Positions 1 to 9,458 of a stretch of 64,000 nucleotides of DNA are shown here, one piece after another. How positions within the stretch are numbered: position 1 is the stretch's first letter; each line of letters begins with the position of its first letter. The translations under genes and the position numbers were made by a program. A model generated the notes under the pieces. That model saw only the letters and a list, made by a program, of their open reading frames with translations. It was not told the origin of the DNA and ran no database searches. Source of the DNA: Prodigiosinella confusarubida (lineage in GTDB: Bacteria; Pseudomonadota; Gammaproteobacteria; Enterobacterales; Enterobacteriaceae); assembly GCF_002847015.1 (NCBI RefSeq), contig NZ_CP025085.1, positions 4,216,001-4,280,000 of the forward strand, given 5' to 3'.

Positions 1-132
1 ACGACGACATACGCTGACCGTGAATCCGTTATGAGACTATTTTATCTTACTTTCCCCCACTGCAATTCGTTATCATGCGCACTGTGAATAAAATCGCGTG
101 TCTTCACCACACGCCAGCCTGGGATAACATAA

Positions 133-1044
133 ATGCTGTGGTTTAAAAATTTAATGATCTATCGCCTGAATCGCGATATCAGCCTGTCAGCGGATGAAAT
201 GGAAAAACAGCTGGCCGCCTTTGCCTTTACACCGTGTGGCAGCCAGGATATGACCAAAAGTGGATGGGTTTCACCGATGGGTTCCCATAGCGACGCATTT
301 ACTCATGTTGCCAACGGCCAGATTATTATCTGCGCACGCAAAGAAGAGAAAATTCTACCCTCACCAGTCATTAAACAAACCTTGCAGGAAAAAATTGAAA
401 AACTGGAAGGCGAACAACACCGTAAACTGAAAAAAACCGAAAAAGACGCTTTAAAAGATGAGGTCCTGCACAGCCTGTTGCCTCGGGCCTTCAGCCGCTT
501 TGGTCAAATCTGGTTATGGGTAGACACAGTCAACAATCTGATTATGGTTGATGCCGCCAGCGCAAAAAAAGCCGAGGACACACTGGCCTTACTGCGGAAA
601 ACCCTCGGTTCGTTACCAGTAGTCCCGTTAACAATGGAAAACCCGATCGAACTCACGCTTACTGAATGGGTGCGATCTGGTGAGACACCTGCTGGTTTTA
701 CACTCCAGGATGAGGCAGAACTGAAAGCCATTCTGGAAGAGGGTGGCGTTATCCGTTGCAAAAAACAGGCACTGGTCAGCGATGAAATTGCTGCCCACAT
801 CGAAGCTGGCAAGGTGGTGACCAAATTGGCGCTGGACTGGCAGGAGCGAGTACAACTGGTACTGTCCGATGATGGTTCGCTCAAACGACTGAAATTTTCC
901 GATATACTGCGTGAACAGAACGACGATATAGACCGGGAAGACGCAGCACAACGCTTTGATGCGGACTTTATCCTGATGACCGGCGAGTTGGCCGCGTTGA
1001 TCAAAAATCTGACGGAAGCCTTGGGTGGCGAAGCCCAGCGTTAA
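133..1044 (+). CDS. rdgC: Recombination-associated protein RdgC
   Basis: This 303-residue protein matches the length and N-terminus of enterobacterial RdgC (it begins [15 protein letters not shown]). RdgC is a nucleoid-associated, non-specific DNA-binding protein that forms a ring-shaped dimer around duplex DNA and limits RecA filament activity. The sequence is complete, charged and cytoplasmic, with no signal peptide or membrane segment. The gene stands alone. It faces the following chemoreceptor gene convergently across a 62-bp gap that holds a strong hairpin. The upstream 132 bp hold no gene that I can support. Confidence 0.95.
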   Translation: MLWFKNLMIYRLNRDISLSADEMEKQLAAFAFTPCGSQDMTKSGWVSPMGSHSDAFTHVANGQIIICARKEEKILPSPVIKQTLQEKIEKLEGEQHRKLKKTEKDALKDEVLHSLLPRAFSRFGQIWLWVDTVNNLIMVDAASAKKAEDTLALLRKTLGSLPVVPLTMENPIELTLTEWVRSGETPAGFTLQDEAELKAILEEGGVIRCKKQALVSDEIAAHIEAGKVVTKLALDWQERVQLVLSDDGSLKRLKFSDILREQNDDIDREDAAQRFDADFILMTGELAALIKNLTEALGGEAQR

Positions 1045-1061
1045 GAACATTGGTGCGTAAA

Positions 1062-1092
1062 GGCATCCCGCCGCATAATCCGGCGGGATGGG
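1062..1092. terminator. Hairpin between convergent rdgC and chemoreceptor gene
   Basis: A perfect 10-bp stem (catcccgccg at 1064-1073, cggcgggatg at 1081-1090) with a 7-nt loop lies between two convergent stop codons. There is no clean T-tract on the forward side and only a short T-containing stretch on the reverse side, so termination is inferred from position and stem strength. Confidence 0.6.
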
Positions 1093-1106
1093 TTGCGTTA
1101 TGACAA

Positions 1107-2897
1107 TTACAGTTTGAAGTGTCCGATGGTTGAGGTTAGTTCTTCCGTTTGCGATTGTAGTGCTGCGGAAGCCGATGCGGATTCCTGTACCAGTGCGGCA
1201 TTCTGCTGCACCATCGAATCCAATTGCGCCACCGCTTTATTGATCTCCTGAATGCCGCGCATCTGCTCTTCAGAAGCTTGTGTTATTTCAGACATTACTG
1301 TGGTCACAGTAGAGACACCACTCACTATTTCATTCATGGTGTCGCTGGCCTGACGGACCTGTCGAGACCCTTCGGTAACACTCTCTACCGTCGCTTCTAT
1401 CAATGTCTTAATTTCTTTTGCCGCCTGCGCGCTGCGCTGTGCCAGCCCGCGAACCTCAGACGCCACCACGGCAAAACCACGGCCTTGCTCGCCGGCACGC
1501 GCCGCTTCCACTGCCGCGTTAAGAGCCAGGATATTAGTCTGGAACGCAATACCATCAATAACACCGATGATATCGCCGACTTTACCAGATGCGACGACAA
1601 TCTCATCCATCGTGACGATAACATCGGATACCACTTTACCGCCGGTACTGGCATCACTCGCCAGTGATAGCGCACGAGCATTGACCTGTTGAGCGGACCC
1701 TGCCGACTGCGTCACGGTAGCAGAGATCTCTTCTAACGCCGCGGCCGTCTGCTGCAAACTCGCCGCAGAGGCCTCAGTTCGAGAGGAAAGATCGTTATTC
1801 CCGGCAGCAATTTCATCGGTAGCCACTTGTAGCGAGGCACTGATATCCCGGATTTGCAGCATGATCATGCTAAGTTTATCGATGAAAGTGTTAAATGAAC
1901 GGGCAATCTGCGACACCTCATCATGACCGTCATCCGGCAAGCGAAGTGTTAAGTCATTGGTGCCACTGCTGATGTCGTCCATCGCGTCACGAACTTGCAA
2001 CAAGCGCCTCAGCGAAGAATTGATCAGGAATCCCACAATCAGTGATCCCAGGATTGCAATCACCACCAGCGTACTCACCGACGTCCACAACAGTGAATGC
2101 ATTCCGGCCGTAGCTTCTTTTTCATCCAACGCCACCAGCATATACCAGTCAGTCCCCTTGACCACCTGAGCACGTACCAGTTTATCACTGCCACTGATCA
2201 CAACATTCACCGGATGTTCCGCTTTTAGCACCTCACTCAAATTAATGTCAGGTGCAATATCCGTGATTTTCTTCAGCGTCAGTTTCTCATCAGGATGTGC
2301 AATGATAGTACCGTCCGCTTGAATCAGGATGCCGTAGCTGGCAGGTGTGGGATGGATGGATTTAACGTTGGCAATGACACTTTGCATCGTCACGTCGCCG
2401 CCCAATACGCCTTTCACCATACTGCCATCCAACACTGGCGCAACAAAAGACACGACAATCGTGTTGGTCGCCATATCCAGATAAGGTGCGGTGACAACCG
2501 GTTTGCCCTCACGTACCGCCTGTTGATACCAGGGACGGACTGTCGGGTTATAATCGGCAGGAATATCACCAGGATCGGAGAACTTCGCTGTCTTGTTGGC
2601 ATACCCCATATAAACGTTAATAAAATTTCCTGCGGCAGCCATCTGCTTGAAAGCAGGAATCGGGTGTTCACTGGTCAGTGCAACATTATTCAATGATGCA
2701 ATCATCTGTTTTTTTGACTCAACCCAGTCCCCAATGGCGAGACTATGACTTGATGTTACTGCTGTCAGAAGGTTATTGATGGATTCTGTATTGTATTTGT
2801 CCGTCACCCGATAGTTAAAAAAGGTATTAATAGCCAGGGAGAACACAATGATGGTCGTACAAACAGCCAGAATACGTGAACGTGTCGTTTTAAGCAT
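1107..2897 (-). CDS. Methyl-accepting chemotaxis protein, dCache sensor
   Basis: A 596-residue transmembrane chemoreceptor. An N-terminal membrane segment (about residues 8-28) is followed by a periplasmic double-Cache sensor of about 240 residues, a second membrane segment near 275-292, a HAMP domain and a long methyl-accepting coiled coil. The signalling hairpin tip contains the conserved stretch [20 protein letters not shown]. The sensor has an R-P-W-Y sequence at 121-124 and a Y/D pair at 139/141, which resembles the amino-acid-binding dCache motif, so an amino acid ligand is plausible but inferred. The C-terminus (GHFKL) lacks a CheR/CheB-tethering pentapeptide. A dispersed repeat sits directly upstream of the start. 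Confidence 0.93.
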   Translation of the reverse strand: MLKTTRSRILAVCTTIIVFSLAINTFFNYRVTDKYNTESINNLLTAVTSSHSLAIGDWVESKKQMIASLNNVALTSEHPIPAFKQMAAAGNFINVYMGYANKTAKFSDPGDIPADYNPTVRPWYQQAVREGKPVVTAPYLDMATNTIVVSFVAPVLDGSMVKGVLGGDVTMQSVIANVKSIHPTPASYGILIQADGTIIAHPDEKLTLKKITDIAPDINLSEVLKAEHPVNVVISGSDKLVRAQVVKGTDWYMLVALDEKEATAGMHSLLWTSVSTLVVIAILGSLIVGFLINSSLRRLLQVRDAMDDISSGTNDLTLRLPDDGHDEVSQIARSFNTFIDKLSMIMLQIRDISASLQVATDEIAAGNNDLSSRTEASAASLQQTAAALEEISATVTQSAGSAQQVNARALSLASDASTGGKVVSDVIVTMDEIVVASGKVGDIIGVIDGIAFQTNILALNAAVEAARAGEQGRGFAVVASEVRGLAQRSAQAAKEIKTLIEATVESVTEGSRQVRQASDTMNEIVSGVSTVTTVMSEITQASEEQMRGIQEINKAVAQLDSMVQQNAALVQESASASAALQSQTEELTSTIGHFKL

Positions 2898-2924
2898 AGT
2901 TAACCACTTATGAAATGATTATTT

Positions 2925-3127
2925 ATACCCGCCGTCGTTCAAGTTGCAGATGTATTGGCTACCCGCTCAGTTACCCAGCTCATCTCTGGACCTCGCCCCT
3001 TTGGGGCAGTTGTAAGCGGCGTTTAAATCTGCCCTTGGCAGAGTTGTCACCCTGGCCACTTACCTGAGTAAGCTCATCGGGATGTTTTCGTTTGCCGCCT
3101 TTCTGCCACTCGAAGTTTATTGGGTAT
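2925..3127. repeat. Dispersed ~200-bp imperfect palindromic repeat, copy 1
   Basis: The element starts with ATACCC and ends with GGGTAT. Its ends form imperfect terminal inverted repeats: the left end reads ATACCC...TTCAAGTTGCA, and the right end, reverse-complemented, reads ATACCC...TTCGAGTGGCA. The interior shares the motif order TGAGTAAGC, CGGGATG, TTTCG, GCCGCCTT with the copy at 19158-19360. It has no coding capacity and resembles a miniature, non-autonomous element. It lies just upstream of the chemoreceptor gene. Confidence 0.75.
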
Positions 3128-3557
3128 GTAATCATGCTGATTATTTTAAATAAAAACCCAGATATTCCATTTTGTGAGAGCAACAATATTCCTGCCAAAT
3201 TCCCGCTAACCACCATTCCCCCAGAAGACTTGATTAAACGATCTGTCCAAAAGGAAAAATCTGCTCAAAGAGAATAAGAGAAAAATCAGATTAATCTCAC
3301 AGAAAAAATACAACGACTTGCATTCATTTTATAGAGTTTTAATTTATTTTTTTAATATAAGAGAATATTATGAATAAGAAAAAGTGGTAGGGGATGAAAA
3401 ATATTTAATAAATTCAAAATGTTATTTAGTCACCCCCTCGTACTCATCTCCTGCATCTTGAAATCTATTGAGTATCAGGGTGTATAAAAACTGGAGAGTA
3501 TCGGCTAATAACATTTCATTATTAGCCATCACAAGAAGAGATAATTACGTACTGTGA
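3128..3557. other. Non-coding, AT-rich gap before ppnP end
   Basis: No gene is supported here. The stretch is AT-rich and contains a degenerate piece (about 3446-3475) that resembles the right end of the repeat at 2925-3127. A 9-bp inverted repeat (ggctaataa / ttattagcc, 3503-3527) lies 31 bp past the ppnP stop codon and could act as a weak terminator, but it lacks an adjacent T-run. Confidence 0.5.
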
Positions 3558-3842
3558 CTACAAGTATTTGCAAAGATAGGATGAATTTTCAGATACCTGT
3601 AAATTGAATTCACTTTTAGCCGGTACGAAAAAAGACTCACCGGGCATAAAAACCTGCCAATCAGGCGAACCGGGCAATAATACATTTAAGGCGCCGCTAA
3701 TAACTGTCATCTCTTCGGCCTGGCCGGTACTAAAAGTATATTCCCCTGCTGCCATCACGCCGACACTAGCGCGGCCAATGCTGCCACTATCAAATCCAAT
3801 TGATTTCACTTTCCCTGAAAAATATTCATTTACATTCAGCAT
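3558..3842 (-). CDS. ppnP: Pyrimidine/purine nucleoside phosphorylase PpnP
   Basis: A 94-residue single-domain cupin matching PpnP (formerly YaiE) in length and in the N-terminal [17 protein letters not shown] region. The family phosphorolyses diverse nucleosides to free base and ribose-1-phosphate in the cytosol. The compact beta-barrel pattern includes the [20 protein letters not shown] stretch. aroL lies upstream on the same strand with a 105-bp gap, in keeping with the aroL-ppnP neighbourhood of enterobacteria. Confidence 0.93.
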   Translation of the reverse strand: MLNVNEYFSGKVKSIGFDSGSIGRASVGVMAAGEYTFSTGQAEEMTVISGALNVLLPGSPDWQVFMPGESFFVPAKSEFNLQVSENSSYLCKYL

Positions 3843-3947
3843 AGTGCGCTACCTTTTTGTCGAAAAGTCGATGAAATTCATATTAGAAGGAGAAAAGGCT
3901 GGCTGTCACGATTTATTCTGCGAATTTGTGCAGCCACTGGCATTGTC

Positions 3948-4469
3948 TCACGCTATTGGTAAACGCAACGCCTGTATTACATCGGTCACAATGGATGACA
4001 ATGATTGCGTGGCATCAATCCTGTAATGAGCTACATCCTGATAAAACGCCTCACGCTCCGCCAGAACTTCCGCTATTTCTTCAGCAATCGGTCGCCCGGT
4101 TAATGTAGGCCGCTGATGTGCCTGTGGGCTTTCTTCCAGACGTTGAACCAGCGACGAAGCTGGCGCATACAGATAAATAACCGTACCCTTTTCACGCATG
4201 AAGCGCCGATTCTTCTCCAACAGAACCATGCCGCCACCAGTGGCAATAACCCGATTCGACATCGTGACTGCCTGCAATGCTTCACTTTCCCGACGGCGAA
4301 ACTCTTGCCATCCTTTCTGAGCTACGACATCGGCGACAGTCATATGACTGGTCTCCTGCATAAAAATATCCGTATCCACAAAGGTATAACCAAGAGTCCG
4401 CGCCAGTTCACAACCAACCGTGGTTTTACCGCACCCTCTGGCACCAACCATAAAAATGGGCTGTGTCAT
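3948..4469 (-). CDS. aroL: Shikimate kinase II
   Basis: A 173-residue P-loop kinase with Walker [12 protein letters not shown] near residues 8-18, the shikimate-binding DTDIFMQE segment at about 34-41 and the conserved GGG motif ([12 protein letters not shown]). It phosphorylates shikimate at the 3-hydroxyl in the common aromatic pathway. Length and sequence fit AroL rather than AroK. An AAGGA ribosome-binding sequence precedes the start. In E. coli the gene is controlled by TyrR and TrpR; I could not identify convincing boxes here. Confidence 0.93.
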   Translation of the reverse strand: MTQPIFMVGARGCGKTTVGCELARTLGYTFVDTDIFMQETSHMTVADVVAQKGWQEFRRRESEALQAVTMSNRVIATGGGMVLLEKNRRFMREKGTVIYLYAPASSLVQRLEESPQAHQRPTLTGRPIAEEIAEVLAEREAFYQDVAHYRIDATQSLSSIVTDVIQALRLPIA

Positions 4470-4484
4470 CTAAAGATGTATCCT

Positions 4485-4823
4485 TATTTTTCTCTCAGGC
4501 CGGTCACCAACGAAGAATGTCGTTGGCCATACCAGCTGCACAAGCCCCAAATCATACAAGTAAAATTCATTAATAAGGAAGACTCTGATGTGGTAATGAT
4601 CGGGAAAATCATCAATATTGGTGCTTCTAGTGCCAATTTCCGCACTTTTTTGCTGAAAGCAGGCAATTGAGAATAATTAATGATGATATCAAATTATTTT
4701 TTGGCCTCCGAAAAGAAGTGACATTATAGACATGGATTCGATGTTCTGGTGATAAACGCAGGAGGCGATGTCCTTTCATAACCCCATTTTCGACGGACAA
4801 AAAGATCCCGTCATCTCGACGAT
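4485..4823. other. Gap between aroL and PhzF-family gene; no supported gene
   Basis: This gap between two divergently transcribed genes presumably holds both promoters. Short open frames on both strands lack ribosome-binding sites and recognisable homology. The forward frame ending at 4670 is an extension of an aroL antisense frame, so no gene is called. Confidence 0.5.
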
Positions 4824-4838
4824 ATGGAGACACGTTTT

Positions 4839-5684
4839 ATGACTATGATTCCCGACATCCCAGTGGAACGGTTCGCCGCCTTTTCGAATGGTGATCATGG
4901 CGGCAATCCCGCAGGTGTTATGATCTGCAACACTTTCCCTGAGCCTTCGGTCATGCAACGTCTCGCCGCCGAGATCGGTTATTCCGAGACGGTGTTTGCG
5001 ATGCCTGATAGTGGTGACTGGCGTGTTCGTTACTTCGCACCGGCCATGGAAGTGCCTTTCTGTGGTCATGCGACTATCGCGCTTGGCGCAGCATTGGCGG
5101 CGAGACAGGGAGACGGCCACTTTCGGCTCCAGCTCAAAAATGGGCAAGCCACCGTCGAGGGACGCACATCTGGTCGTTTGACGAGGGCTACTTTACAATC
5201 CCCGCCAACCACGATGAAGATTGTGCCACCCGCTTATCTTTCGAAAGCCCTTGATTTATTCGGCTGGTCAAGTACTGATCTCGACCCGCACATCCCACCA
5301 GCGATTATCAGTGCCGGTGCCAACCATCTTCTGCTGGCCCTCAATAACCGCGAAAGCCTGCGTGATATGACCTACAACCTTGATGCTGGCAAAACAGTGA
5401 TGGATGCTGAATCACTGGCGACGATCATGATTATTTTCTCCGAGACGGCTCAGCGCTTCCATGCGCGCAATCCGTTCGCTGCTGGCGGCGTCTACGAAGA
5501 TCCAGCGACAGGGGCTGCCGCTGCCGCCTTGGGGGGATATTTACGGGAAATTCATTGGCCCCATGGCGGCAACATCACGATTATACAGGGCGAGGATATG
5601 GGCATTCCATGCCAACTTGATGTGGAAATCACCGATATCCCCGGTGCCAGCATTCGGGTCGGCGGTTGTGTTCGGAGGCTATGA
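4839..5684 (+). CDS. PhzF-family isomerase/epimerase-like protein
   Basis: A 281-residue member of the PhzF family (diaminopimelate-epimerase fold). Family hallmarks are GNPAGV near the N-terminus, SETVF with the catalytic-type glutamate, FCGHATIALG, and DPATGAAAAALGGYL in the second lobe. True PhzF isomerises DHHA in phenazine synthesis, but no other phenazine genes are present, so the substrate is unknown. The second ATG (4839) is chosen because GGAG at 4826-4829 is spaced 9 nt before it; an in-frame ATG at 4824 lacks a site. A GNAT gene follows after 27 bp, probably in the same operon. Confidence 0.88.
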   Translation: MTMIPDIPVERFAAFSNGDHGGNPAGVMICNTFPEPSVMQRLAAEIGYSETVFAMPDSGDWRVRYFAPAMEVPFCGHATIALGAALAARQGDGHFRLQLKNGQATVEGRTSGRLTRATLQSPPTTMKIVPPAYLSKALDLFGWSSTDLDPHIPPAIISAGANHLLLALNNRESLRDMTYNLDAGKTVMDAESLATIMIIFSETAQRFHARNPFAAGGVYEDPATGAAAAALGGYLREIHWPHGGNITIIQGEDMGIPCQLDVEITDIPGASIRVGGCVRRL

Positions 5685-5711
5685 TATGCAAGTAAAGATA
5701 AGGATGCCGTC

Positions 5712-6176
5712 ATGATCATCAAAGCCGGCGACGTTGATAACCCCCAAGCCGTAGAACTTCTTCACCTTCATTTGCAGGGTATGCACGCTAACTCCCCGCC
5801 CGGCAGCGTATTTGCGCTCGATATGTCCGGCCTGAAGCGACCGGATATATCTTTCTTCACAGCCTGGGAAAACGACCAACTGCTTGGTTGCGGTGCATTA
5901 CGCGAACTGTCGCCGACCCACGGCGAAATCAAATCGATGCGAACCGATCCTGCACACTTGCACAAGGGTGTGGCCGCGAAAATACTCACGCATCTGCTCG
6001 CCGTCGCCCGTAGCCGCGGATACCAGAGGGTAAGTCTTGAGACCGGCTCTGGAAATGCGTTCGGTCCAGCGGTGGCACTCTATTCGCGATTTGGTTTCAT
6101 CAAGGGTGAGGCATTCGGAGAATATACCGCCACAGACTTCAACCAGTTTTTCCATCTGGATATGACGGCAACATAG
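5712..6176 (+). CDS. GNAT-family N-acetyltransferase
   Basis: A 154-residue single GNAT domain. The acetyl-CoA-binding segment is visible as HLHKGVAAKILTHLLAVA near residues 80-97, followed by the typical beta5 strand (RVSLETGSGN) and the C-terminal YSRFGFIKGEAF motif. It is co-oriented with and close to the PhzF-family gene, which suggests joint expression. The acceptor (a small amine, antibiotic or amino acid) cannot be read from the sequence. Confidence 0.87.
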   Translation: MIIKAGDVDNPQAVELLHLHLQGMHANSPPGSVFALDMSGLKRPDISFFTAWENDQLLGCGALRELSPTHGEIKSMRTDPAHLHKGVAAKILTHLLAVARSRGYQRVSLETGSGNAFGPAVALYSRFGFIKGEAFGEYTATDFNQFFHLDMTAT

Positions 6177-6275
6177 TATCAGCGCTACTTGCTTGCAACA
6201 CTGCGCGGTCAATATAGAGGCTTAATTGACGCGCAAAGGAAACCGGATCATCACGTCACCGGATTGCTCAGATTG

Positions 6276-6713
6276 TTACTGACGTAATCCAATAGCCAAT
6301 CGGTTAAACGCGCTCATCAGCGAGATAACAAAGCAAAGATCTGATATTTCCTGGTCACTGAAGTGTCTTTTCAGCGGCTCAAATGCGTCGTCAGGCGCAT
6401 GGGTATCAGCGACGTCCGCCAATGATTCGGCCCAGGCAAGAGCGGCCTGTTCGCGATCACTAAAATGATGGCTTACCCGCCAGCCGGCCAGGCTATCCAA
6501 TTTCGCTTCTGATACGCCATCGGCACGCAGCAACGTTGCATGCATTTCCAGACAATAAGCACAGCCATTGATCTGCGAAATCCGCAAATTAAGCAACTCG
6601 ATCAACTGATTGCCAAGAGAACTTTTCTCTAGCGCTTTCTTCGTCGTCAGGAAACCTTGATAGGCATCAGGCGAAAGCATTTTATAAGGTAGGCGAAGGG
6701 TATTGGTATTCAT
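6276..6713 (-). CDS. Carboxymuconolactone decarboxylase / AhpD-family protein
   Basis: A 145-residue all-helical CMD-family protein with the redox motif CAYC plus downstream histidine (NGCAYCLEMHA, about residues 51-61). This places it with AhpD-like alkylhydroperoxidases rather than with true decarboxylases. Such proteins reduce peroxides through the CxxC pair. It lies 50 bp downstream of a GNAT gene on the same strand, and both are divergent from a MocR-type regulator, so this probably forms one regulated unit. Confidence 0.88.
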   Translation of the reverse strand: MNTNTLRLPYKMLSPDAYQGFLTTKKALEKSSLGNQLIELLNLRISQINGCAYCLEMHATLLRADGVSEAKLDSLAGWRVSHHFSDREQAALAWAESLADVADTHAPDDAFEPLKRHFSDQEISDLCFVISLMSAFNRLAIGLRQ

Positions 6714-6763
6714 GGGTATTCTCCATAGCGTAATGAAAGTGTTGGTCTCCTGCCCAGATGTCG

Positions 6764-7195
6764 TCAGACGGGCAAGCTAAAGTGCAAACCTTTTGCCAGC
6801 AGTCCCTGACGAAAATAAAAGCGCTGCGCCAACACATTAGCCAGGCCGGTATCCAACACCAGGTGCGTACACGCCAGACGTTGTGCTGTCTGGCGAAGTT
6901 CTTCAATGATCTGTCGGCCGATGCCGTGGCTTCGTACCTCCGCCATAGCCGCCAGGTCATCAACATAGATAAAACGGCCATACAGTAAATTTTCCAGCAA
7001 GCGATAGCCGGCGAAGGCCACGACCTGATCTTCTTGCCATGCTGCAAGCATTCGATAGCCCTGCCGAATCTGTCTCGAAACTTGTTCAGCAAAAACGTCT
7101 TTGCTGATGAGATGGGGTCTCAGTTCTTGTGCGACAACAAAACAGGCCAGGCAATCACGTTCGGTGTCAATATGGCTTAAACGAATAGTTTTCAT
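6764..7195 (-). CDS. GNAT-family N-acetyltransferase
   Basis: About 143 residues with a GNAT fold: RSHGIGRQIIEELRQTA is the acetyl-CoA loop, and the LVLDTGLANVLAQRFYFRQG segment is the C-terminal signature. I place the start at the internal ATG giving MKTIRLSHID, because an AAGG site precedes it by 9 nt; an upstream ATG at 7225 would add ten residues. It precedes the CMD/AhpD gene and is divergent from the MocR-type regulator. Substrate unknown. Confidence 0.85.
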   Translation of the reverse strand: MKTIRLSHIDTERDCLACFVVAQELRPHLISKDVFAEQVSRQIRQGYRMLAAWQEDQVVAFAGYRLLENLLYGRFIYVDDLAAMAEVRSHGIGRQIIEELRQTAQRLACTHLVLDTGLANVLAQRFYFRQGLLAKGLHFSLPV

Positions 7196-7237
7196 AGCGA
7201 AACGCCTTGTCAGAAGTGTTGCCATGTTAGAAAAATA

Positions 7238-7283
7238 ATGGCCTATTCAATAGATGCAAGAATCGATATTATTAATAGGCCAT
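7238..7283. promoter_or_regulatory. Candidate operator: 10-bp inverted repeat in divergent promoter region
   Basis: Perfect inverted repeat atggcctatt (7238-7247) and aataggccat (7274-7283) separated by 26 bp, with further AT-rich partial symmetry between the arms. It fills the short gap between the GNAT start and the MocR-type gene and runs into that gene's start codon. It is a plausible site for autoregulation by the adjacent regulator, though function is inferred. Confidence 0.5.
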
Positions 7284-8703
7284 GAAGATGGATTTCAGTT
7301 ATTTCACACCACATCGAGAGCAGGCAGTACCGATCTATTTACAGTTGTATCGCCGCTTTCGTGATGCAATCACCGAAGGCAAGTTGAATCCCGGGGAACG
7401 GGTGCCGTCAGTACGCAGCCTTGCCAGCGAACTGAATCTGGCACGCGGCACCGTCGAAACTGCCTACCAGATGCTAAGCAGCGAAGGCTATTTCGTACCC
7501 CGGGGCCCCGCCGGCACCGTTGTATCGCCACAATTGACCCGGTTGCGCAACGTGACTACGCAGCCCACATCGAAGAATAGCGGACGACAGTCTCAAGCCG
7601 AACTATCTGGGCTCAAGGCATTTCAGCCAGGATTACCCGCATTGGATGCCTTTCCTCGCAAGACATGGGCGCGACTTGCCGGACGCCAATTACGCGCCAT
7701 GAATGCAACCGTCATGGCTTATCCTGATCCAATCGGATATGAGCCGCTGCGCCAGGCAATTGCCGTTTATCTAGGTATTTCCAGAGGTATCGATTGTACC
7801 CATGAGCAGGTTTTCATCACGACTGGTTATTGCAATTCACTGGACCTGATTTTTCACACACTATTGCAAGTGGGCGATACCGGATGGTTCGAAGAACCCG
7901 GTTATTTATTTGCCAGACAATATCTCGAACACACTGGCATGCGTCTTGTTCCCGTGCCCGTGGATGGTGAAGGACTGATCGTTAGTGCTGGCCTGCAAAA
8001 CGCGGCTGACGCTCATTTTGCTGTTGTCACGCCGACACATCAAAGCCCGCTGGGTGTTGCTTTGTCGTTACCTCGACGACTGGCCTTGATGGAGTGGGCC
8101 AGTGCCCGGCAAGCCTGGATTATTGAGGACGACTATGACAGTGAGTTTCGTTACTGTGGTCGGCCACTTCCTGCCTTAAAGAGTCTGGATCAATGTGGTC
8201 GGGTCTTGTACACCGGAACGTTCAGTAAAGTGCTCTTTCCCGGGCTACGCCTTGCCTATCTGGTCGTGCCAAAAAAAGAGATAAAAAAATTCCGGGAGAC
8301 AGCGAACCGACTTCAGTGCAATAGCTCCTTTCTTACGCAAGCAACGGTTACTGATTTCATGGTTCAGGGGCACTTTGCCCGTCATCTCAGGAAAATGCGC
8401 ACGCTCTACGCGCTACGGCGTCGCTATCTGATCGATGCCTTGGTTCAGGTATTTGGTGAGAAATTACAGATCTCTCCGTGGGCAAACGGCCTTCATGTGC
8501 TGGTATATCTTAAAACAAAACATAGCGACGACATCCTGGCCTCATTGGCGAATGAGCAGGGACTGGCAGTGCAAGCGTTGAGTAATTGGTCTATGCGCAA
8601 AGGCTCACCGTCAGGGCTCATACTGGGCTTTACCAATCTCGCCACACCGGAGCAGGCCCTGGAAAATGTGCTGCGCTTAGGTAAAGCGTTGGGGAAATTC
8701 TAG
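7282..8703 (+). CDS. MocR-type transcriptional regulator (GntR HTH + aminotransferase-like domain)
   Basis: A 473-residue fusion. The N-terminal GntR winged helix (PIYLQLYRRFRDAI...GERVPSVR) spans about residues 15-85. A fold-type I aminotransferase domain spans about 115-470. The PLP lysine lies in the segment YTGTFSKVLFPGLRLAYLV, with Asp in IIEDDYDSEFRY. MocR proteins bind PLP or amino-acid adducts and usually control a divergent operon, here probably the GNAT and AhpD-like genes. The ATG at 7288 is an alternative start with AGG spaced 8 nt before it. Confidence 0.92.
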   Translation: MKMDFSYFTPHREQAVPIYLQLYRRFRDAITEGKLNPGERVPSVRSLASELNLARGTVETAYQMLSSEGYFVPRGPAGTVVSPQLTRLRNVTTQPTSKNSGRQSQAELSGLKAFQPGLPALDAFPRKTWARLAGRQLRAMNATVMAYPDPIGYEPLRQAIAVYLGISRGIDCTHEQVFITTGYCNSLDLIFHTLLQVGDTGWFEEPGYLFARQYLEHTGMRLVPVPVDGEGLIVSAGLQNAADAHFAVVTPTHQSPLGVALSLPRRLALMEWASARQAWIIEDDYDSEFRYCGRPLPALKSLDQCGRVLYTGTFSKVLFPGLRLAYLVVPKKEIKKFRETANRLQCNSSFLTQATVTDFMVQGHFARHLRKMRTLYALRRRYLIDALVQVFGEKLQISPWANGLHVLVYLKTKHSDDILASLANEQGLAVQALSNWSMRKGSPSGLILGFTNLATPEQALENVLRLGKALGKF

Positions 8704-8836
8704 CCCTCATCCTTAAGCCAGGAGAGGCTTATCTTTGACAATACCGGGATAATGGAGCAGGTCACTGCACCCCGCATCAGATCAATTCGTTGATGTCATG
8801 ATAAGCCGCCGGATCAGGGACGTCCCCCGGTGGGGT

Positions 8837-9364
8837 TCAAACTGGTTTCGTATTGTCGGGTTCTAACCGCGCATCAAGCACTAACTGGAAAAAGGCGAGA
8901 TCGAGCCATCGCCCAAATTTTGTGCCTACTTGCGGCAGCAGACCAACGTCCACAAACCCGAGTTTACGATGCAGTTCGATCGAGACGGTGTTGGTCGCCT
9001 CAATGCCAGCCACCATTACATGTTTGTCAAGGTCACGAGCGCGCGCAATCAGCGCGTTCATCAGTACCTTACCTGTCCCGTAACCGCGTCGATCCTTATG
9101 TACATAAACGGAATGCTCCACCGTATGACGGTAGCCGTCGAAAACACGCCAATCACCAAAGGAGGCATAGCCGAGTACGGAATCCGCATCATCGACAGCC
9201 ACCAGCACCGGATAGCCCTGACGGCGCCTGTCTGCGATCCAAACTTTCCGATTATCCGCGTCGACCGCCTTCTCGTTCCAGATCGCAGTGGTGTTAAGTA
9301 CAGCATCGTTGTAGATCGCCGCAATACCATCGGCATCATCATCATTTGCATCACGTATTTGCAT
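8837..9364 (-). CDS. mnaT: L-amino acid N-acyltransferase MnaT-like (methionine sulfone/sulfoximine type)
   Basis: 175 residues closely resembling E. coli MnaT (YncA), including the diagnostic ASFGDWRVFDGYRHTVEHSV stretch, the acetyl-CoA loop RRGYGTGKVLMNALI, and the C-terminal GTKFGRWLDLAF. This subfamily acetylates methionine sulfone, methionine sulfoximine and some other amino acids. The start at 9364 (MQIRDANDDDA) is preceded by GGAGAG, whereas the longer frame has an implausible N-terminus. It is divergent from an XRE-cupin regulator, which may control it. The symbol is by similarity only. Confidence 0.85.
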   Translation of the reverse strand: MQIRDANDDDADGIAAIYNDAVLNTTAIWNEKAVDADNRKVWIADRRRQGYPVLVAVDDADSVLGYASFGDWRVFDGYRHTVEHSVYVHKDRRGYGTGKVLMNALIARARDLDKHVMVAGIEATNTVSIELHRKLGFVDVGLLPQVGTKFGRWLDLAFFQLVLDARLEPDNTKPV

Positions 9365-9458
9365 GGTTCTCTCCGGATCATCAATATGGTTAAACGTGCC
9401 GCCGATCCACCAAAGTGAACAGACCAACGGCAGAATGGTATTCCACGCCATCTCACTA

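Noticed and set aside
3092-3277. 61-codon forward frame
   Set aside because: It begins inside the repeat copy at 2925-3127, has no ribosome-binding site, and has an unlikely composition. It is most likely chance.
3499-3524. Possible sigma-28 promoter (GCCGATAC) on the reverse strand for the first chemoreceptor
   Set aside because: One mismatch in the -10 box, a weak -35 box, and about 600 bp distance including a repeat. It also overlaps a hairpin that fits a weak ppnP terminator, so it is not called as a feature.
4484-4670. Short open frames on both strands upstream of aroL
   Set aside because: The reverse frame would start at TTG without a ribosome-binding site, and the forward frame is only the tail of an aroL antisense frame. 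Neither has a recognisable family or codon pattern.
4839-6176. Phenazine biosynthesis locus
   Set aside because: Only a PhzF-family gene is present. PhzA/B, C, D, E and G are absent, so the family name should not be read as function.
6240-6272. Repeated accggat motif near the AhpD-like gene
   Set aside because: The copies are direct, not inverted, so they do not form a terminator, and they are too short to interpret.
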